From NCBI GenBank assembly GCA_036008685.1, contig DASYNF010000178.1, forward strand, positions 16,325 through 80,324: 64,000 nucleotides of DNA, given 5' to 3'. Positions 24,464 to 32,836 of the stretch are shown piece after piece (position 1 is the first letter of the stretch; every line of letters starts with the position of its first letter). Source of the stretch: Actinomadura_C sp036008685 (lineage in GTDB: Bacteria; Actinomycetota; Actinomycetes; Streptosporangiales; Streptosporangiaceae). The position numbers and the translations under genes are program-made. Below the pieces are notes generated by a model, which was not told the origin of the DNA, searched no databases, and saw nothing but the letters and a program-made list of their open reading frames with translations.

Positions 24464-24943
24464 ATGGAAGGCGACAAGGACATCATCGCGCTGCTCAACG
24501 AGCAGCTGACGGCCGAACTCACCGCTATCAACCAGTATTTCCTGCACGCCAAGATGCAGGAGAACCAGGGATTCCCCCGGCTCGCCCAGCACACCCGCGC
24601 GGAGTCCTTCGACGAGATGCGGCACGCCGAGCGGCTGACCGACCGCATCCTGTTCCTCGACGGGCTGCCGAACTACCAGAAGCTCGGCGCACTGCGCATC
24701 GGGCAGCGCGTCGTGGAACAGCTGAGGGCCGATCTCTCCATCGAACTCGAGGCGGTACACCGCCTGCGGCCCGGCATCGAGCTCATGCGCTCTCGCGGTG
24801 ACGTGACCTCCGCGCGGATCTTCGAGGACATCCTGGCGGACGAGGAGGAGCACGTGGACTATCTCGAGACCGAGCTCCAGCTCGTGGAGACCCTGGGAGA
24901 GCAGCTGTACCTCCAGCGCTACACCTCGCCCTCCGGCGACTAG
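24464..24943 (+). CDS. bfr: Bacterioferritin
   Basis: 159 residues from ATG 24464. The ferroxidase ligands are visible: Glu in TAELTAINQYFLHA, Glu and His in ESFDEMRHAERL, Glu in LSIELEAVHRLR, and the last Glu/His pair in LADEEEHVDYL. The Met in DEMRHAE is the heme ligand at the subunit interface. It assembles as a 24-mer storing iron as a mineral. No strong ribosome site precedes the ATG. The upstream iron box and Bfd gene suggest joint control by iron. Confidence 0.95.
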   Translation: MEGDKDIIALLNEQLTAELTAINQYFLHAKMQENQGFPRLAQHTRAESFDEMRHAERLTDRILFLDGLPNYQKLGALRIGQRVVEQLRADLSIELEAVHRLRPGIELMRSRGDVTSARIFEDILADEEEHVDYLETELQLVETLGEQLYLQRYTSPSGD

Positions 24944-24971
24944 CTCCACCCGGCCGCCGGCCGGGCACGGC

Positions 24972-25907
24972 TCAGTCTCCGGGTGCGTGGCCCTCGACGC
25001 CCGCGAGCCCGGTGACCGTGCCCGCCTCGTCGGTGGCCAGGTGCAGCACCCAGAAGCCGCCCTTGCGCGGCGCCCGCCCGCGCCGCACCGGCCGTCCGAA
25101 GCGCTCCGAGAGCTCGGCGAGCAGATCCGGCGCCAGCTCGCCATGCGTGCACACCACCGTGGACACGGCCTCGGCCGCCAGTTCCCCGATCCGGGTCCGT
25201 GCCCGCGCGCGGCCTCCGGGGCCGACATCGCCGTCCTCACCGACCGTGAAGGCCGGGTCCGTGGTGACGCCGGTCTCCGCGCGCCGGGCGTACGGCAGCA
25301 GCGTCTCCACACACCGGGCCGTCGTCGAGCTGATCAGCCGGTCCGGCGCGTAGGCCGCCAGCGGCCCGGCGAGGTCACGGGCCACGCCGCGTCCCCTGCG
25401 GTCGAGGGGACGCAGCAGGTCGAGGTCGCACCAGTCCCCCCGGCCGCCCGCGGAGGCGTGCCGGAGAATGATCACCGTGATGGTGCGGAGCGGGCCCTGG
25501 GCGAACTCGCGCAGGAGCGCGACGTCCCGCTCGTAGCTGAGCCGGCGGCCGGCTTCCGGTACGGGCCACCACTCGAGCCGGTCCACCTCGTCACCGGGGA
25601 TGAAGCCGTCCCCGGCACCGGTCTCCGGCACTGTCGCGGCCCAGTAGTCCACGCGCTTGGGCCGGCCGTCGGCGACATAGGTGTGCGAGCTCAGCGGGCG
25701 GCCGAGCCGGGGCGTCATCCCGGTCTCCTCCCGCACCTCCCGGACGGCGGCCTCCAGGACATGCTCGCCCTTGTCCAGCTTGCCCTTGGGGAAGGTCCAG
25801 TCGTCGTACTTGGGCCGGTGGATCAGCGCCACCTCGGGCCCCGCGTCGCCCTCACGCCACACGACCGCACCCGCGGCATGGATCAGATCATCGGCGATCG
25901 CCGTCAC
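24972..25907 (-). CDS. mutT1: NUDIX hydrolase fused to histidine phosphatase (MutT1-like)
   Basis: 311 residues. The N-terminal NUDIX box reads GEHVLEAAVREVREETGM in the expected G-x5-E-x7-REUxEExGU form. The C-terminal half (from about residue 145) is a histidine-phosphatase domain starting ITVIILRHASAG with the catalytic RHA. Mycobacterial MutT1 has this two-domain layout and hydrolyses 8-oxo-(d)GTP and diadenosine polyphosphates. The gene follows ppk by 3 bp, the same neighbour order as in mycobacteria, which supports the assignment. Confidence 0.9.
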   Translation of the reverse strand: MTAIADDLIHAAGAVVWREGDAGPEVALIHRPKYDDWTFPKGKLDKGEHVLEAAVREVREETGMTPRLGRPLSSHTYVADGRPKRVDYWAATVPETGAGDGFIPGDEVDRLEWWPVPEAGRRLSYERDVALLREFAQGPLRTITVIILRHASAGGRGDWCDLDLLRPLDRRGRGVARDLAGPLAAYAPDRLISSTTARCVETLLPYARRAETGVTTDPAFTVGEDGDVGPGGRARARTRIGELAAEAVSTVVCTHGELAPDLLAELSERFGRPVRRGRAPRKGGFWVLHLATDEAGTVTGLAGVEGHAPGD

Positions 25908-25910
25908 ACC

Positions 25911-27977
25911 TCACCGTCGGCTCCTCATCAGCCCGGTCTGGATGTCGGACAGGTCTTCGTCTCCCTCGGACGTGCGCCGGGTCCAGGAACCGTCACCGTC
26001 CAGCTCCCAGCTCGCCGTGCTCTCGTCCATGACCCGGTCGAGGAGCCCGATGAGGTGGTCGCGGTGCTGCCGGTCCCTGACCCGCACCAGCGCCTCCACG
26101 CGCCGGTCCAGGTTGCGGTGCATGAGGTCGGCGCTGCCGATCCAGACCTCCGGATCCCCGCCGGAGTCGAAGACGTAGACCCGGGAGTGCTCCAGGAACC
26201 GGCCCAGCACGCTCCGTACCCTGATCGTCTCAGACAGGCCCGGCACTCCGGGACGGAGGGCGCAGATGCCGCGGACCCAGATGTCGATCGGCACGCCGGC
26301 CTGCGACGCGCGGTACAACGCGTCGATGACCTCCTCGTCGACCAGCGAGTTGCACTTGAACCGGATGTGGGCGGGCCGCCCGGCCCGGTGGTGCTCGGCC
26401 TCCCGCTCGATCCTCAGCACCAGGCCGGAGCGCAGCATGCGGGGGGCCACCAGCAGCTGCCGGTACGGGATCTGCCTGGAGTGCCCGGTGAGGTGGTTGA
26501 ACAGGTCGTTGACGTCCTCGGCCACCTCGGGGTCCGAGGTGAGCAGACCGAAGTCCTCGTAGGTGCGAGCCGTCTTGGGGTTGTAGTTGCCGGTGCCGAT
26601 GTGACAGTAGCGCCGCAGGGTCCCGTCGCTTTCCTGGCGCACCACCATGGCGAGCTTGCAGTGCGTCTTGAGCCCGACGAACCCGTAGACGACGTGGCAG
26701 CCGGCCTCCTCGAGCTTTCTGGCCCAGGTGATGTTCGCGTGCTCGTCGAACCGGGCCTTCAGCTCGACGACCACGACCACCTGCTTCCCCGCCTCCGCCG
26801 CGTCGATCAGCGCGTCCACGATCGGTGAGTTCCCGCTGGTGCGGTAGAGCGTCTGTTTGATGGCGAGGACCTGCGGATCCTCGGCCGCCGCCTCGATGAG
26901 CTGCTGCACGCTCGTCGTGAAGGAGTCGTACGGGTGGTGGACGAGGATGTCACGCTCCTCCAGCACCGAGAACACGTCGGAGTCGCGCGGCAGCGCGGTC
27001 TTCGAGGGCACGAACGGCGGGTATCTGAGCTCGGGCCGGTCCAGGTCCGCGATCTCGTGCATGGCCGTCAGGTCGAGCGGGCCCGGAACGCGATAGACCT
27101 CCCGCTCCTCGATCCCCAGCTCACCCGTCAGCAGCTCCAGCACCTCCGGCGAGATCGACTCCTCCACCTCCAGCCGGACCACCGGTCCGAACCTGCGGCG
27201 CAGCAGTTCCCGCTCGAGCGCCTGCAGAAGGTCCTCGGTGATGTCCTCGTCGACCTCCAGGTCCTCGTTGCGGGTCACCCTGAAGGCGTGGCACGCCAGC
27301 ACCTCCATGCCGTTGAACAGCTGCGACAGGTGCGCCGCGATCACGTCCTCCACCGGGGCGAACCGGCCCGGTGAGGCCTCGATGAACCGGGTGAGGGCCG
27401 GGGGCACCTTCACCCGGGCGAAGAGCCGTTCCCCCGTGGTCGGGTCGGCCACGATCACCGCGAGGTTGAGCGAGAGCCCGGAGATGTACGGGAACGGGTG
27501 GGCGGAGTCGACGGCCAGCGGAGTCAGGACCGGATAGATCCGCTCCCTGAACAGCCTGCTCAGGTTCTCCTGCTCGGCTTCCGCGAGATCGTCCCAGCGC
27601 AGGACGTCGATGCCCTGCTTGGCGAGTTCGGGACACAGCTCGTCGCGATAGCAGGCGGCGTGCTGCAGCATCAGCTCGTGCGCCAGCTGCGCCGTCCGTT
27701 CGAGGACTTCGCGGGGCTGCCGTCCGCTGGCCGCCTGGACCGCGAGACCGGTGGCCATGCGCCGGATGAGGCCGGCCACGCGCACCATGAAGAACTCGTC
27801 GAGATTGCTCGCGAAGATCGCCAGAAACCTCACGCGCTCCAGCAGGGGGAGGGCGGGGTCCTTGGCGAGCTCGAGCACACGTTCGTTGAACCTCAGCCAG
27901 CTCTCGTCCCGATCAAGAAATCGGTCGTCAGGGAGCACGCCCTCGGCCTGGCTCGGATGTCCGGGATCTGCGCTCAT
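25911..27977 (-). CDS. ppk: Polyphosphate kinase 1
   Basis: 688 residues, the usual length of PPK1. The N-terminal domain starts DRDESWLRFNERVLELA and FASNLDEFFMVR. The phospholipase-D-like domains carry the autophosphorylated histidine in RRYCHIGTGNYNPKTARTYED and the second motif VWIGSADLMHRNLDRRVE. It makes and degrades polyphosphate reversibly from ATP. It forms an operon with mutT1 and is divergent from birA across about 75 bp. Confidence 0.96.
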   Translation of the reverse strand: MSADPGHPSQAEGVLPDDRFLDRDESWLRFNERVLELAKDPALPLLERVRFLAIFASNLDEFFMVRVAGLIRRMATGLAVQAASGRQPREVLERTAQLAHELMLQHAACYRDELCPELAKQGIDVLRWDDLAEAEQENLSRLFRERIYPVLTPLAVDSAHPFPYISGLSLNLAVIVADPTTGERLFARVKVPPALTRFIEASPGRFAPVEDVIAAHLSQLFNGMEVLACHAFRVTRNEDLEVDEDITEDLLQALERELLRRRFGPVVRLEVEESISPEVLELLTGELGIEEREVYRVPGPLDLTAMHEIADLDRPELRYPPFVPSKTALPRDSDVFSVLEERDILVHHPYDSFTTSVQQLIEAAAEDPQVLAIKQTLYRTSGNSPIVDALIDAAEAGKQVVVVVELKARFDEHANITWARKLEEAGCHVVYGFVGLKTHCKLAMVVRQESDGTLRRYCHIGTGNYNPKTARTYEDFGLLTSDPEVAEDVNDLFNHLTGHSRQIPYRQLLVAPRMLRSGLVLRIEREAEHHRAGRPAHIRFKCNSLVDEEVIDALYRASQAGVPIDIWVRGICALRPGVPGLSETIRVRSVLGRFLEHSRVYVFDSGGDPEVWIGSADLMHRNLDRRVEALVRVRDRQHRDHLIGLLDRVMDESTASWELDGDGSWTRRTSEGDEDLSDIQTGLMRSRR

Positions 27978-28052
27978 GTACCAATGATCCCTTATCAAGA
28001 TGAACAGTGGTAGAACTACCAGCGCCGACGATGAATCCGGGCGCCCCTCCGG

Positions 28053-28988
28053 ATGGGCTTTGATGGAGGGGTGAGCGCATCGTCGTACGGAGACCTGGCA
28101 CGACCGCCGCTGAGCGAGAAGGCCCTGGGTCGCCTCCTGATACGCCCGGGATCCCTGTGGCGGGATGTACGGGTGGTCTCCGAGACCGGATCCACCAACG
28201 TCGACCTCGCGGCCGCGGCCAGGGAAGGGGCTCCCGAAGGCACCGTCATGGTCGCCGAGGAGCAGACCGCCGGGCGGGGGCGGCTCGACCGCCGGTGGGC
28301 CGCCCCACCGCGCGCGGGGCTGACGTTCTCGATCCTGTTGCGCCCGGCCGTCCCGGTGGCCCGGCAGGGCTGGATCCCGCTGCTGACCGGTGTCGCCGTC
28401 GCCTCGGCCCTCCGCCGGATGACCGCGCGGGCGCACGCCGGCGACTTCGGCGACCCGACCGGCGAGACCGTCGTCGACGCCCGGCTGAAGTGGCCCAACG
28501 ACATCCTGGTGGGCGAGCGCAAGCTGGCCGGGATCCTGGCCGAGCGGGTGAACGACGGGGTCGTCGTGGGGGTCGGGCTCAACGTGAGCCTGCGGCCCGA
28601 GGAGCTGCCGGTGCCGACCGCGACGTCGCTGACCATCGAGAACGCGGCGTTCACGGACAGGGAACCGCTGCTGCGGGCGATCCTGCGAGAACTCGAGGCA
28701 TGGTACGGCGCCTGGCAGGCCGTCGACGCCTCCCCCGACGAGGACGGGCCCGGTGGATATCCCGACGTGGCCGGTCTTCCCGAGGGCCGCCCGGCCGGAT
28801 TGCGCGGAGCCTACCGGGCGCTGTGCGCCACCCTCGGCCGTACGGTCCGCGTGGACCTGCCGGGCGGCACCGCCGTCGAGGGCACGGCCGCGGACATCGA
28901 CCCCGCGGGACGCCTGCTCGTCCGGACGGCCGGCGGCGAGGAGGCCCTCAGCGCCGGGGACGTCCTGCACGTCCGCCGGGGGACCTGA
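28053..28988 (+). CDS. birA: Biotin--[acetyl-CoA-carboxylase] ligase
   Basis: 311 residues from ATG 28053; a GTG at 28071 is an equally plausible start because no ribosome site fits either well. The catalytic loop is EEQTAGRGRLDRRW, followed by LKWPNDILVGERKLAGILAE and VGVGLNVSL. The C-terminal SH3-like domain is present. The N-terminal DNA-binding domain of enteric BirA is missing, as usual in actinobacteria. It attaches biotin to the lysine of the carboxylase subunit encoded at 57218. Confidence 0.92.
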   Translation: MGFDGGVSASSYGDLARPPLSEKALGRLLIRPGSLWRDVRVVSETGSTNVDLAAAAREGAPEGTVMVAEEQTAGRGRLDRRWAAPPRAGLTFSILLRPAVPVARQGWIPLLTGVAVASALRRMTARAHAGDFGDPTGETVVDARLKWPNDILVGERKLAGILAERVNDGVVVGVGLNVSLRPEELPVPTATSLTIENAAFTDREPLLRAILRELEAWYGAWQAVDASPDEDGPGGYPDVAGLPEGRPAGLRGAYRALCATLGRTVRVDLPGGTAVEGTAADIDPAGRLLVRTAGGEEALSAGDVLHVRRGT

Positions 28989-29041
28989 GCTCTTCGCCCG
29001 CTCGACCACCTACCGGAATCATTTCTGCCACGATATGCGGT

Positions 29042-29548
29042 ATGGGCCTACCTGAGCAGCCATCGACCGAGGATCAGGTCATCCTCAGTGACCACCCGCA
29101 CTGGTCGACTCTCCTTCGGACCATCGTCCTCCTGATCGTGACGGTGGCCGCGGCCGGCGCCGCGATCGTCTTCATGCCGGACTCAGATCTTCAGGGCCAG
29201 ATCAGGCTGGGGGTCGCCGTGGTCGCGGCCCTCCTCGCGCTGGTGGTCTCGGTGGTGCCGTTCCTGCGCTGGTTCGCGACCCGCTACGAGCTGTCGGAGC
29301 AGGGCCTGGTCATTCGCGAGGGCATCCTGTCCCGGTCGGTGCGGACCATCCCCATCGGCCGGGTCAACGACGCCTCCCACTCCCAGCGCCTGATGGAGCG
29401 GTTGCTGGGCAAGGGGACCCTGACCGTCGAATCCGGTGGGGAACGTGGTCTGCTCGTGCTCAAGAACGTGCCGGGCGTCGAACAGTGGCACCGCCGGCTC
29501 TATCTGCTCATCGACGACATGGCCGATGGGGTGCGGGACGGTCGGTGA
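29042..29548 (+). CDS. bPH2-domain membrane protein
   Basis: 168 residues from ATG 29042. Two transmembrane helices (TIVLLIVTVAAAGAAIVF and LGVAVVAALLALVVSVVPFL) are followed by a bacterial PH domain type 2: RYELSEQGLVIREGILSRS, IPIGRVNDASHSQRL and a C-terminal helix. Such proteins are common next to birA and acyl-CoA carboxylase genes in actinomycetes; their role is unknown. It lies 25 bp before the cyclase gene. Confidence 0.87.
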   Translation: MGLPEQPSTEDQVILSDHPHWSTLLRTIVLLIVTVAAAGAAIVFMPDSDLQGQIRLGVAVVAALLALVVSVVPFLRWFATRYELSEQGLVIREGILSRSVRTIPIGRVNDASHSQRLMERLLGKGTLTVESGGERGLLVLKNVPGVEQWHRRLYLLIDDMADGVRDGR

Positions 29549-29573
29549 CCGCGGCCGTCAGGCGGAGGAGGAC

Positions 29574-30587
29574 ATGTCCGATCCAGATCAGGACCCGAGG
29601 GACATCGAGGAGCTGCTGCTCGGCGGGGAGATCCGCTACACCCGGGTCGATGTCCAGCGCATGACGGGCGTGTCCCGGGAGTTCACGCAGCGCCTCTGGC
29701 GCGCGTTCGGCTATCCGCACATGCCCGACGACACCGTGGCCTTCACGGAGGGCGACGTCACCGCGCTCTACCGGATCCAGCGGCTGATGCAGGACGACGT
29801 CCTGGACGACGCCGACGTGATCCGCATGGTCCGTGCGGTCGGCCAGACCATGACCAAGCTCGCCGAGTGGCAGGTCAACCTCCTGACCAGCAAGATCGCT
29901 GGCGACCTCTCCGAACCGCCGAGCGTGGAGTCGGTCCGGTTCATCATCGACCTCGCGGAGAAGCACATCCCCGACTTCGAACCGCTCATCGTGCACGCGT
30001 GGCGCCGGCAGCTCGCCGCCGCGGGCACCCGGGCGATGGCCATGGCGGCGACCGAGGAGGACGTGATCCCGCCTCGTACCCTGGCCACCATCGGGTTCGC
30101 CGACATGGTGTCGTTCACCCAGATGAGCCGGGAGCTCGACGAGATGGACCTGGCCCGGGTCGTGGAACGGTTCGAGGAGACGGCCTCGGACGTCATCGCG
30201 GCCAACGGCGGCCGGCTGGTGAAGACCCTCGGTGACGAGGTGCTGTTCAGTGCCGACACCCCCGAACTCGGGGCCGAGATCGCTCTGTCGGTCGCCGAGA
30301 CGATCAAGGACGAGACCGAGGTCCCCGACGTGCGGGTGGGCGTGGCCTACGGCCCGGTGCTGCCCCTCATGGGCGATGTCTTCGGAACCACCGTCAACCT
30401 CGCCGCCCGGCTGACCTCGATCGCCCGGCCCGGCACCGTGGTCATCGACGCGGAACTCGCCGCCGAGCTGGAGGGCTCCGAATCCTTCCACCTCAGCAGG
30501 ATCGTCCGCCGGCCCGCGCGCGGTCTCGGGATCATCCAGCCGTACGTCCTGCGCCGCCGCGACCGGCGCGGTTCCGGCCGCGTCTAG
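29574..30587 (+). CDS. Class III adenylate/guanylate cyclase with HTH-like N-terminal domain
   Basis: 337 residues from ATG 29574 with GGAGGA upstream. Residues 20 to 80 look like a MerR-type helix-turn-helix (TRVDVQRMTGVSREFTQRLW, then DDTVAFTEGDVTALYRIQRL). A long helical segment follows. The cyclase domain starts about residue 165: ATIGFADMVSFTQMS (metal Asp), LVKTLGDEVLF (second metal Asp and substrate residue) and GTTVNLAARLTSIA (transition-state Asn and Arg). It should form a homodimer making cAMP. The regulatory domain resembles those of mycobacterial cyclases of the Rv2212/Rv1264 type, by inference. Confidence 0.88.
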   Translation: MSDPDQDPRDIEELLLGGEIRYTRVDVQRMTGVSREFTQRLWRAFGYPHMPDDTVAFTEGDVTALYRIQRLMQDDVLDDADVIRMVRAVGQTMTKLAEWQVNLLTSKIAGDLSEPPSVESVRFIIDLAEKHIPDFEPLIVHAWRRQLAAAGTRAMAMAATEEDVIPPRTLATIGFADMVSFTQMSRELDEMDLARVVERFEETASDVIAANGGRLVKTLGDEVLFSADTPELGAEIALSVAETIKDETEVPDVRVGVAYGPVLPLMGDVFGTTVNLAARLTSIARPGTVVIDAELAAELEGSESFHLSRIVRRPARGLGIIQPYVLRRRDRRGSGRV

Positions 30588-30602
30588 CGCCTGCCATGGA
30601 CT

Positions 30603-30608
30603 TAGAGT
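30603..30608 (+). promoter_or_regulatory. Putative -10 hexamer (leaderless start)
   Basis: TAGAGT lies 7 nt before the ATG at 30616, with no Shine-Dalgarno sequence between. The arrangement suggests a transcript starting at the enoyl-CoA hydratase start codon. Confidence 0.4.
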
Positions 30609-30615
30609 GCTCCCC

Positions 30616-31392
30616 ATGGATGATGTCAGCCTGCATCGCTTCGACCATGTGGCCGAGATAGTCCTGGACCGGCCGGAGGCGCTGAACGCGCTGTCCACCT
30701 CCATGGCCCTGGAGCTGGCGGAGGTCTGCGCCGAGGTGGCCGCCGACCGATCCATATGGGCGGTGCTCCTGAGCGCGGCGGGCGAGAGGGCCTTCTGCGT
30801 CGGAGCGGACCTCAAGGAACGCAACGGCATGACCGACGCCGACCTGCTGCGCCAGCGTGAGATCTTCCGCGCCGCGTTCGGCGGGGTGCTGGGCCTGCCC
30901 CAGCCCACGGTCGCGGCCGTGCACGGCTATGCCCTGGGTGGAGGCTGCGAGTTCGCACTCTCCTGCGACCTGATCGTGGCGGACGAGTCCGCCGTGCTCG
31001 GCCTGCCGGAGGTCAGCGTCGGCCTGGTCCCCGGCGGGGGCGGCACACAGCTGGCCCTGCGCCGGCTCGGACCCGGCCGCGCGGCGGAACTGGTGCTCAC
31101 CGGGCGCCGCCTCGGGATCGAGGAGGCGGTGTCGTACGGCCTGGTGGACCGCAGGGTCCCGGTCGGCAGCGCCCGCGAGGAGGCCCTGACCCTCGCCATC
31201 CTCATCACCAAGAACTCCCCGGTGGCCGTACGGGCCGCCAAGCGCGCCATGCGCCACGGGGCCGGCCTGGACCTGGCCGCGGCCCTCGATGTCGAGGACG
31301 CCGCCTGGCGCACCGCGGCCTTCTCCGCGGACCGCCGCGAGGGCATCGCCGCCTTCAACGAGAAGCGCCCCCCCGAATGGCCCGGCCTCTGA
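30616..31392 (+). CDS. Enoyl-CoA hydratase/isomerase family protein
   Basis: 258 residues from ATG 30616. Crotonase features are visible: LDRPEALNALSTSMALEL, the oxyanion-hole segments ERAFCVGADLKER and HGYALGGGCEFALSCDL, and LPEVSVGLVPGGGGTQLALRRLG with the first catalytic acid region. It hydrates 2-enoyl-CoA or carries out a related crotonase reaction. The gene sits after the cyclase with its own likely promoter and is convergent with an XRE regulator. Confidence 0.9.
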   Translation: MDDVSLHRFDHVAEIVLDRPEALNALSTSMALELAEVCAEVAADRSIWAVLLSAAGERAFCVGADLKERNGMTDADLLRQREIFRAAFGGVLGLPQPTVAAVHGYALGGGCEFALSCDLIVADESAVLGLPEVSVGLVPGGGGTQLALRRLGPGRAAELVLTGRRLGIEEAVSYGLVDRRVPVGSAREEALTLAILITKNSPVAVRAAKRAMRHGAGLDLAAALDVEDAAWRTAAFSADRREGIAAFNEKRPPEWPGL

Positions 31393-31418
31393 ACCCGGTC
31401 CAGGCCGCGCCCGCGCGC

Positions 31419-32090
31419 CTACTCGTCCCCGTCCCACTCGTCGACGTCCCACTCGTCCACGTCCCAGCCATCGACCTCGGGACCGCCCGCGCCCGGGCTC
31501 TCCACATCCGAGCCCGGCGAACGCGACTCCTCCGGCCGTGCGCACCGAGGACGGGCGCGTTGGGCGGCGAGCCACCAGGCGGGTGGCACCGGTGGCGGCC
31601 GGTTACCGAAACGCTCTTTGCGCACCTCCCACTCCGATAGCCGCCGCCGGTACTCCCGCAGGTCGGGCGGATCCCGGTAGAAGGTCTCCGGCGGTCTGGC
31701 GAACCCGAAGAGGTCCCCCCACCACTCCCCCTGCTTCGGGTCCAGGACCACGTCGAGATGGGACGGATAGCGCCGTCCGGCCCCATCACGGACGCCGTCT
31801 CGGTCGTCCATGGGGACGATCCATTCCTCCATGGGCTCGATCAGGTGCCGCTCATCATCGATCACGACCAGATGCAGGCCCGCCGCAGCCATGATCCGTT
31901 CGAAGACCTCGAGGCTGGGGATGAGTGAGCCGGTCTCCGATCGCTGCACGGTGGACTGGGACACGCCCACCACCTCTGCCATGTCGCGCTGGCTCAACCC
32001 CGCGATGCGCCGGGCCCGCCGGATCAGCCCGGGGATCGGATAGCCGTCGATTCTTGGCTCCGTCCTCCGAGGCTCGTCCATGTCCGCCAT
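31419..32090 (-). CDS. XRE-family helix-turn-helix regulator
   Basis: 223 residues from ATG 32090; GTG 32102 or ATG 32081 are possible. The N-terminal HTH is clear: IRRARRIAGLSQRDMAEVVG then VSQSTVQRSETGSLIPSLEV. The middle region (residues 85 to 170) has an unrecognised, tryptophan- and proline-rich domain, GEWWGDLFGFARPPETFYR. The tail ends in a short acidic repeat, WDVDEWDVDEWDGDE. The regulon and any ligand are unknown. It is not linked to an obvious toxin partner. Confidence 0.8.
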   Translation of the reverse strand: MADMDEPRRTEPRIDGYPIPGLIRRARRIAGLSQRDMAEVVGVSQSTVQRSETGSLIPSLEVFERIMAAAGLHLVVIDDERHLIEPMEEWIVPMDDRDGVRDGAGRRYPSHLDVVLDPKQGEWWGDLFGFARPPETFYRDPPDLREYRRRLSEWEVRKERFGNRPPPVPPAWWLAAQRARPRCARPEESRSPGSDVESPGAGGPEVDGWDVDEWDVDEWDGDE

Positions 32091-32171
32091 TGTCGGCTGC
32101 ACCCGACCCGGCGAACCGGATCATGGCGCGACTGTGGATAACTCCGAGCCACCCCGGCAGTGCCCTCCAGG

Positions 32172-32234
32172 CGCTTTGCCATGAGCACCTATACGCATCA
32201 GCGGCTGATGCGTATAGGTGCTCATGGCAAAGCG
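32172..32234. terminator. 63-bp perfect inverted repeat after the ppc-GNAT operon
   Basis: Two 31-bp arms (32172-32202 and 32204-32234) are exact reverse complements around one central base. It is 41 bp beyond the GNAT stop and ahead of the XRE gene, all on the minus strand. It is richer in A and T than its surroundings. A strong terminator for the ppc-GNAT operon is the likeliest role. An origin in a lost mobile element is possible. It is unlikely to be a protein operator at this length. Confidence 0.7.
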
Positions 32235-32275
32235 ATTCCAGGTGAGGGGCCCGGCGTGGGCCTGGGTGCGCGGGA

Positions 32276-32836
32276 TCACGCGGGCGGCGGCAGGTCCTTG
32301 CGCATGTGGACGGTGTGGCGGCCGGCGTGGAGCTCGCGGGCCGTCTCGCGATAGCCCAACGAGGTGTACAGCGAGATGTTCGAGGTCATCTTCTCGTTGG
32401 TGTAGAGCCGGAGCGCGGGGAGGCCGAGCAGGCGGGCCCGCCGCTCGGCGAAGGCCAGCAGGCTCCGTCCGACGCCCCGGCCCTGCGACGACGGCCGGAC
32501 CGCGACGTTCTCCACCAGGAGCACCTCGTCCTCCGGGACCAGGACGATCAGGCCGTCGGCCGGTCCGACCACGAACACGTGTCCTTCCCTGATCAGCCGC
32601 CCGTAGTCGGCGTCCATTGGGAGCGGTCGCATCCCGATGACCTCGGCCCAGTGGCCGTAGGCGGCCAGGACGGTCCGTTCCACGGCCCCCCGGTCGGCGG
32701 GGACGGCGGACCTGACCTCATGACCGGCCTCATGCCGGACCTCATGCCGGACCTCATGCCGGACCTCATGCCGAGCCTCATGCCGAGCCTCATGCCGGGC
32801 CTCATGCCGGGCCTCATGCCCCGTCTCGGCGGTCAT
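32276..32836 (-). CDS. GNAT-family N-acetyltransferase with tetrapeptide-repeat N-terminus
   Basis: 186 residues. ATG 32836 overlaps the ppc stop (ATGA), which supports this start. The first 42 residues are nine copies of His-Glu-Ala/Val/Ala-Arg, encoded by a 12-bp minisatellite. The GNAT domain follows (VRSAVPADRGAVERTVLAAYG), with the acetyl-CoA loop RPSSQGRGVGRSLLAF and the C-terminal LYTNEKMTSNISLYTSLGYRE. It acetylates an amine of an unknown substrate. The repeat may be a charged, flexible tail or may be tolerated expansion. Confidence 0.87.
   Translation of the reverse strand: MTAETGHEARHEARHEARHEARHEVRHEVRHEVRHEAGHEVRSAVPADRGAVERTVLAAYGHWAEVIGMRPLPMDADYGRLIREGHVFVVGPADGLIVLVPEDEVLLVENVAVRPSSQGRGVGRSLLAFAERRARLLGLPALRLYTNEKMTSNISLYTSLGYRETARELHAGRHTVHMRKDLPPPA
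32714..32821. repeat. 12-bp minisatellite, nine tandem copies, in-frame in the GNAT gene
   Basis: Units of the type GACCTCATGCCG repeat nine times without interruption (32714, 32726, 32738 and so on to 32810), with substitutions at unit positions 1, 2, 10 and 12. Read in the minus-strand gene, they encode a run of His-Glu-x-Arg tetrapeptides. Confidence 0.9.

Noticed and set aside
23947..24648. Minus-strand frame over the bfd promoter
   Set aside because: Crosses the iron box and bfd; composition without any domain.
24987..26828. Plus-strand 613-codon frame opposite mutT1 and ppk
   Set aside because: Shadow of two highly conserved minus-strand genes; no recognisable domain.
32714..32821. 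CRISPR or transposon repeat
   Set aside because: 12-bp contiguous units in a coding frame; a minisatellite explains them.
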